This document shows, in pieces, positions 6,049 to 9,224 of a DNA stretch of 9,224 nucleotides; position 1 is the first letter of the stretch; every line of letters starts with the position of its first letter. Source of the DNA: Opitutia bacterium (GTDB taxonomy: Bacteria; Verrucomicrobiota; Verrucomicrobiia; Opitutales; JANYDI01); the NCBI GenBank assembly GCA_025363695.1, contig JANYDI010000133.1, forward strand, positions 1-9,224, read 5' to 3'. The notes below the pieces were generated by a model, which saw only the letters and a program-made list of their open reading frames with translations, did not search any database and had not been told where the DNA came from. The position numbers were made by a program, and so were the translations under genes.

Positions 6049-7811
6049 AAACCGTGTTCCTCAATTGTCCTGATATCAGGACGCAACTCCAGCTCCAGGC
6101 GGTACTCCCGACCTGGACGCATCTGCAAAGGATGCTTGCGCTCAAGCACTTGCAAATAATGAATTTTTCCCGTATAGGTACGGTATTCAGGGTCGTCAGT
6201 CACAATCCGGGGCTGGGCCCACTCCGCCTGAAAGTCATCCTTAATCACCGTAACCCCAAGGCCTTCGGGTCCCTGAGTCAGGCTAGCAGGGTTATGTAAC
6301 AAGCTATGCGGAGCCGCCACGGCAAGCACGTAACGCATGCCATCCAGCTGCACAGGCTGTTTTACGCTAAATGAGAAAACGCAGCGGATATGCCCCCCCT
6401 CAAAGGTCCAATCTACCTTGCAGGAGCCCAAGCCCGGCACGATTTTTTCCTCATAATCAATGAGATCCGGCTGTTGATAGCGGAAGTAAAAACAGCCCGG
6501 ACCATTGAGGCCAGCGACGCAAGATTTACCGTAAAAACTCGGCACAACGCGGTGCGGCCCAAACTGGAGCTCCGGCAAGAGAATCGGCTCGTAGTGAGAA
6601 ACCGGCCAATCAAAAAGCCCCGGACAATGCGGAAACGCCTGTGGGCCGCAGGTGCCCGAACCCGCCCCGCTGAGCAGCGGCAACTGCACGCTCAGCCCAC
6701 TTTGGATGTCCTGATAAAGAAAAACACCTTGCTCGCCTTGATTATTTTTGTTAAAAACAACGTAACGCCCTCGAATTTTAGCCTGACTGGGCAAAGGCAG
6801 TTGCGCAGACACCGGTAAATTATGGGCCAAGCGCGCCCATTGACTTAAAGAACGCACGGCGTCAAAGTTGGCTAGACGCGAAGTGATTTGCACGTCTATA
6901 TCACGCTCGTCATCACGCACCACCAAACGGCCGTGCTCAGCATCCCAGTAAGTGGTGAAAAAGTAACGGAAAAGGCGTTTTAGGCAATCGTAATAGGTAG
7001 ACACTTTGTCTGGGGCAATCCAGCCATCAGACAAGGCCTGGAGCAGCAGGCTGATCAGCGTCATTTGACCATAAATGCCCGTATTGCGCCCAAAGGTCCA
7101 GCCCAGGCCATCGGAGCGCACAAGATCCGGAATGATCCTCAAATAACGGTCCACAAAGGTACGCAAGCTAGGCAATTTGCGCTCCCTAAGACCTGATTGA
7201 ACGTGCAACTGCAGAACCTGTCGAAGGAAAACAAAGGCCTGGACGCCTTCTAGTTCATAGAGGCCGGACTTGCCATAGTCAGCCGTATCAAAAAAGCCAC
7301 CGCTGCTGCCCTGGGCAATCGTTTCCAAAAATGTATCGATGAGCTTGCCTGTATCATCTTTCTTGGATAAATCCAAGCTGAAACGCGCCACTGAACGAGC
7401 GACAGCATACACATGCTCGTAGCCATTGTGCGCCTTGCGTGAACGGCAGTACTCGGTAAGGCGCTTACGCGTCTCATCGACCAAGCGCTCCCACACGGGA
7501 TTGCGGTCCAGCGAGGGCCCAAAGGTCAGCAAACCCAACAGGGCATGCCCCACCCCAGCGGCATCTTCATCGCTGAAGGCCTGCAGAGTGATGACCCGGG
7601 CGGCACTATCGACTAAATCGCAGCCCTCCAGCTCCAGCACATGCGCCGCTCGGCAAAACTCACCAATGGCAAACGCCACGTGCCCCGGCTCGTCCGCTCG
7701 CGTGTGCTCGCCTAACGCGGGCTCTAACGTCCCGTCATCCCTTAAAAATCCGATATGATGCCCGAGTATCGAGCACGCCATGTCAAGACATTGATCTGAA
7801 AAATGCCTCAT
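6045..7811 (-). CDS. Uncharacterised 588-aa protein, predicted helical toroid plus beta domain
   Basis: I do not recognise a named family with certainty. Residues 1-330 appear mostly helical, with repeated hydrophobic and aromatic helices and the motifs NGYEHVYAVARSVARF (~129-144), GGFFDTADYGKSGLYELEG (~171-189) and LGWTFGRNTGIYGQMTL (~236-252). This layout suggests an (alpha/alpha) toroid of the polysaccharide-lyase/heparinase or six-hairpin glycosidase type. Residues ~345-588 are rich in beta-strand patterns (RGRYVVFN, GPGCFYFRYQ, REYRLELELRP), as in the beta-sandwich that follows such toroids. There is no signal peptide or membrane segment, so it is probably cytoplasmic, which is odd for a lyase of external polysaccharides. 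The stop overlaps the fabG start by 4 nt, and it is the first gene of the operon. A GGAAAG about 7 nt before ATG 7811 may be a weak ribosome binding site. An enzymatic function is not shown. Confidence 0.85.
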   Translation of the reverse strand: MRHFSDQCLDMACSILGHHIGFLRDDGTLEPALGEHTRADEPGHVAFAIGEFCRAAHVLELEGCDLVDSAARVITLQAFSDEDAAGVGHALLGLLTFGPSLDRNPVWERLVDETRKRLTEYCRSRKAHNGYEHVYAVARSVARFSLDLSKKDDTGKLIDTFLETIAQGSSGGFFDTADYGKSGLYELEGVQAFVFLRQVLQLHVQSGLRERKLPSLRTFVDRYLRIIPDLVRSDGLGWTFGRNTGIYGQMTLISLLLQALSDGWIAPDKVSTYYDCLKRLFRYFFTTYWDAEHGRLVVRDDERDIDVQITSRLANFDAVRSLSQWARLAHNLPVSAQLPLPSQAKIRGRYVVFNKNNQGEQGVFLYQDIQSGLSVQLPLLSGAGSGTCGPQAFPHCPGLFDWPVSHYEPILLPELQFGPHRVVPSFYGKSCVAGLNGPGCFYFRYQQPDLIDYEEKIVPGLGSCKVDWTFEGGHIRCVFSFSVKQPVQLDGMRYVLAVAAPHSLLHNPASLTQGPEGLGVTVIKDDFQAEWAQPRIVTDDPEYRTYTGKIHYLQVLERKHPLQMRPGREYRLELELRPDIRTIEEHGL

Positions 7812-7852
7812 GGAATTCTTTCCAAAATATTAAAAAACGCTCTCAAAGCCCT

Positions 7853-7883
7853 GTATAAGGCCTTACTTTTTTGACTTTGTCAA
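7853..7883 (-). promoter_or_regulatory. Candidate sigma-70-type promoter of the fab operon
   Basis: Read on the minus strand, TTGACA (7883-7878) matches the -35 consensus exactly. A -10-like TTATAC (7858-7853) follows after 19 nt; the spacing is a little long and the -10 is imperfect. It would give a leader of about 35 nt before ATG 7811. A perfect TATAAT (minus, 7894-7889) lies just upstream but has no -35 at a proper distance. Confidence 0.45.
7871..7883. promoter_or_regulatory. Inverted repeat TTGAC-TTT-GTCAA over the -35 box
   Basis: Perfect 5-bp arms at 7871-7875 and 7879-7883 around three T bases. The right arm is part of the candidate -35 box of the minus-strand operon, and the left arm reads as a -35-like TTGACT on the plus strand. 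It could be a regulator operator, or may arise by chance in A/T-rich DNA. Confidence 0.3.
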
Positions 7884-7904
7884 TCCTTATTATAAAAAAT
7901 TTTT

Positions 7905-8014
7905 AAGGGCCAAGGGGAGCGAGCTCCCCTTGTATCCCCTAACGGGTAGCGAATTATTAAAATGCTACGCATTTTCACAATTCGCTACCCGGTGAGGCGA
8001 TACAAGGCACCCTC
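7905..8014. repeat. Half copy of the palindromic element, cut by the IS110 insertion
   Basis: Collinear with the reverse complement of 3045-3155. The G-rich hairpin has arms CAAGGGGAGC (7911-7920) and GCTCCCCTTG (7923-7932). The box TATCCCCTAA follows (7933-7942). The long hairpin has 13-nt arms CGGGTAGCGAATT (7943-7955) and AATTCGCTACCCG (7979-7991), with inner arms AAAATGC (7959-7965) and GCATTTT (7969-7975). The 19-mer GGCGATACAAGGCACCCTC (7996-8014) is identical to the complement of 3045-3063. Similarity to the complete element stops at 8014, the inferred left end of the IS. The missing half should lie beyond the right end of the window. Confidence 0.85.
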
Positions 8015-8023
8015 ATGATTGTA
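8013..8023 (+). other. IS110 left junction: putative TC core plus left donor end
   Basis: Similarity to the host repeat ends at TC (8013-8014), and TC also follows the inferred right tip at 9219-9220. This fits a shared core dinucleotide. GATTGTA (8017-8023) just inside is complementary to UACAAUC in the predicted bridge RNA (8179-8185). An AT core (8015-8016 and 9218-9219) cannot be excluded. Confidence 0.5.
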
Positions 8024-8064
8024 TCTTGAAAAATCCTGAAAGATAGGCAAGGGTGAAAGAGTAG

Positions 8065-8202
8065 GAGTGATACCGATTTAACTGATTGGTCAAAAAGACC
8101 GAAGCGAACTGGGTACGCTCCCACTCAATACATTGCAAAGTGTAAGTACGAACGGTAGAAGGGTCTTCGAGACCGCATTACAATCCTGTAGACCGCACTT
8201 TG
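8065..8202 (+). ncRNA. Predicted IS110 bridge RNA (target- and donor-binding loops)
   Basis: In IS110-group elements the left end encodes a bridge RNA that pairs with target and donor DNA and guides the recombinase. Loop 1: stem GAGTG (8065-8069) with CACTC (8122-8126), then TACC (8071-8074) with GGTA (8112-8115), capped by GGTC-AAAAA-GACC (8088-8100). On its 3' side AAGCGA (8102-8107) is complementary to TCGCTT at 9219-9224, as a right target guide would be. Loop 2: stem CAAAGTG (8136-8142) with CACTTTG (8196-8202), capped by GGTCT-TCG-AGACC (8162-8174). Its 5' side has ACGGTAGA (8152-8159), identical to the IS right tip. Its 3' side has TACAATC (8179-8185), complementary to the IS left tip. 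That is the order expected of left and right donor guides. The RNA ends are uncertain and may extend to ~8040-8210. No left target guide matching the left flank was found. Confidence 0.65.
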
Positions 8203-8223
8203 AACCCTTAAAACTCTGCAACT

Positions 8224-8229
8224 AGAGGA
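8224..8229 (+). promoter_or_regulatory. Shine-Dalgarno site of the IS110 transposase
   Basis: AGAGGA lies 8 nt before ATG 8238 and fixes that start. It contrasts with the host genes in this window, which mostly lack such a site. Confidence 0.6.
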
Positions 8230-8237
8230 CAACACAA

Positions 8238-9188
8238 ATGAGCACGGAAATCAAGACATTTATAGGCATAGATGTGTCAAAAAACACACTGGATATTTCG
8301 ATAAAAGAGAAACATAAAAAAATAAAGAATACAAAAGAGGCCATCGGCGAATACATCAATTCTAACATCAAGGGAATGGCTATAGGGCTGTGCGTGGTCG
8401 AGGCAACGGGTGGCTATGAACGCTTGGCAATGGTTATGTTTAGCGAGGCTGGCATCCCCGTGCATCGTGCGCATCCCAACAAAGTGCATCATTTTGCAAA
8501 AACTACAAAATATTCTGCAAAAACCGATAAATCGGATAGTAGAATGATCGAAAAATATGCAGAATTTATCAGTAAATATAAACCTGTGTGTAAAGTGGTT
8601 AGCAGTCATCAGCTAGAAATGCAAAATTTAAGATCCATGCAAGTGAGCCTCAGAGAGGACCTTCATGCCTACAAATGCAGAGCTAAGATGCTGACGGGCA
8701 AGCCGTTAGAGTATGCCAATGAGCAGCTTGAGTTCATAGAAAAACAGCGAAAAAAGATCCAAAAGGACATCAATCAATTGGTTATTAAAGACGAGGAAAT
8801 GTATCGGAAACAACAGATACTAATAAGCCATGTGGGGGTCGCTGAAAAGACAGCCAATAGCCTACTGGCGGAGCTTCCTGAGCTTGGCAGCCTTAGCAAC
8901 AAGGAGATCGCCAGCCTCGTGGGTGTGGCTCCCCGGACCAACGAAAGCGGCAAAAAAGTTGGCAAAAGCCACATTCGCGGCGGCAGATTTTTTGCAAGAA
9001 AAACATTATACATGTCAGCGTTAGTAGCAGCATTTAAACCTGGAAAAATGCAGAAATTCTATCAATCACTCATCGCCAAAGGAAAAAGTGGTAAAGTTGC
9101 ACTGGTTGCCGTTATGCGCAAAATGGTAGTGTGCTTAAATTCCATGATAAAAAACAACAAACTTTACCAAGAAAATTATGAATTTTAG
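8238..9188 (+). CDS. tnp: IS110-family DEDD transposase (bridge-RNA-guided recombinase)
   Basis: Recombinase of 316 residues, intact. The N-terminal RuvC-like DEDD domain shows Asp12 (GIDVSK), Glu55 (VEATGGYE), and Asp97 and Asp100 (AKTDKSDSRMI). A charged coiled-coil-like linker follows at ~130-190. The C-terminal Tnp domain carries GVAEKTANSLLAELPELG (~200-217), then LVGVAPRTNESGKKVGKSHIRGGR, where Ser237 of NESG is the probable nucleophile. Both active-site sets appear complete, so the enzyme could be functional. Characterised members (IS621) insert a circular intermediate at sites chosen by the bridge RNA. The length is typical of the IS110 group. Transcribed opposite to all host genes in the window. 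Confidence 0.95.
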   Translation: MSTEIKTFIGIDVSKNTLDISIKEKHKKIKNTKEAIGEYINSNIKGMAIGLCVVEATGGYERLAMVMFSEAGIPVHRAHPNKVHHFAKTTKYSAKTDKSDSRMIEKYAEFISKYKPVCKVVSSHQLEMQNLRSMQVSLREDLHAYKCRAKMLTGKPLEYANEQLEFIEKQRKKIQKDINQLVIKDEEMYRKQQILISHVGVAEKTANSLLAELPELGSLSNKEIASLVGVAPRTNESGKKVGKSHIRGGRFFARKTLYMSALVAAFKPGKMQKFYQSLIAKGKSGKVALVAVMRKMVVCLNSMIKNNKLYQENYEF

Positions 9189-9198
9189 ACTTTTACTC

Positions 9199-9204
9199 TT
9201 GACT
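9199..9204 (+). promoter_or_regulatory. -35-like box in the IS110 right end
   Basis: TTGACT sits 14 nt before the inferred right tip. When the IS circularises, the left end would follow, placing GATTGT (8017-8022) 18 nt downstream as a weak -10. Junction promoters of this kind are known in IS110 elements. The -10 match is poor. Confidence 0.35.
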
Positions 9205-9210
9205 ATCTAG

Positions 9211-9220
9211 ACGGTAGATC
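9211..9220 (+). other. IS110 right tip and putative TC core
   Basis: ACGGTAGA (9211-9218) is identical to 8152-8159 in the predicted donor loop. TC (9219-9220) then matches the TC at 8013-8014. GCTT (9221-9224) would be the first bases of the right-hand target, and the window ends there. Confidence 0.5.
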
Positions 9221-9224
9221 GCTT

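Larger units (their letters stand above)
8015..9218 (+). mobile_element. IS110-family insertion sequence (IS110 group), ~1.2 kb
   Basis: The element consists of a 223-nt left non-coding end, one DEDD transposase gene and a right end of about 30 nt. A long leader with a short tail is typical of the IS110 group, in contrast to IS1111, where the long non-coding part lies downstream. There are no terminal inverted repeats and no obvious target duplication, as expected for IS110. The left end is set where similarity to the host repeat stops. The right end is set by the 8-nt identity between 9211-9218 and the predicted donor guide. The gene is A-rich with AT-rich stretches (for example 8520-8580), unlike the host genes, suggesting transfer from another background. 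Exact ends are inferred. Confidence 0.75.

Noticed and set aside
6390..6818. Plus-strand open frame of 142 codons opposite the 588-aa gene
   Set aside because: It lies within a well-supported minus-strand gene; composition and lack of motifs mark it as a shadow. The same applies to plus-strand frames at 134-517, 3993-4442, 4467-5030 and 5705-6073.
7889..7894. Perfect minus-strand TATAAT as the fab operon -10 box
   Set aside because: No -35 sequence lies at proper distance upstream; the position falls in the G-rich hairpin of the repeat.
8277..8609. Minus-strand open frame opposite the transposase
   Set aside because: It overlaps the conserved DEDD domain of the transposase on the other strand and shows no motif of its own.

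Overview
The window looks like a piece of the chromosome of a Gram-negative bacterium, most likely Verrucomicrobiota (Opitutia-like). The lineage rests on remembered family features: the long fused N-terminal half of the CcsA protein, the presence of an OleA-type thiolase, and the near absence of Shine-Dalgarno sequences in front of the host genes. It should be read as probable. Six host genes all lie on the minus strand. One insertion sequence lies on the plus strand at the right edge.

Region by region. Positions 1-101 hold one arm of a palindromic intergenic element that runs over the stop codon of the cytochrome c biogenesis gene ccsA (92-1822, minus). Upstream of ccsA, and overlapping it by 11 nt, is an orphan OleA-like acyl condensing enzyme (1812-2846). 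A complete copy of the palindromic element (2882-3156) separates oleA from the end of a fatty-acid synthesis operon. That operon is transcribed right to left: a 588-aa protein of unknown function (6045-7811), fabG (5302-6048), acpP (4981-5256), fabF (3726-4967) and frr (3159-3713). Its genes are 4-nt overlapping or separated by 12-45 nt. A candidate promoter with a perfect TTGACA lies at 7853-7883.

From 7905 a third copy of the palindromic element begins. It is cut at 8014, where an IS110-family element begins (about 8015-9218; transposase 8238-9188, plus). The 223-nt leader of this IS can be folded into a predicted bridge RNA with two guide-bearing loops, each capped by a GGTC...GACC hairpin. 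In the second loop, 8 nt are identical to the right tip of the IS and 7 nt are complementary to the left tip, in the order expected of a donor-binding loop. In the first loop, 6 nt are complementary to the flank visible to the right of the IS. This is the most interesting system in the window: an RNA-guided transposon that appears to use a nested palindromic repeat of the host as its landing site, comparable to IS621 landing in REP sequences of E. coli. The left target guide could not be matched.

How the genes work together: FabG and FabF carry out the ketoreduction and condensation steps of fatty-acid elongation on ACP. Frr recycles ribosomes and appears to share their transcript. OleA would join two fatty acyl chains. 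CcsA attaches haem to c-type cytochromes and is probably translated with OleA.
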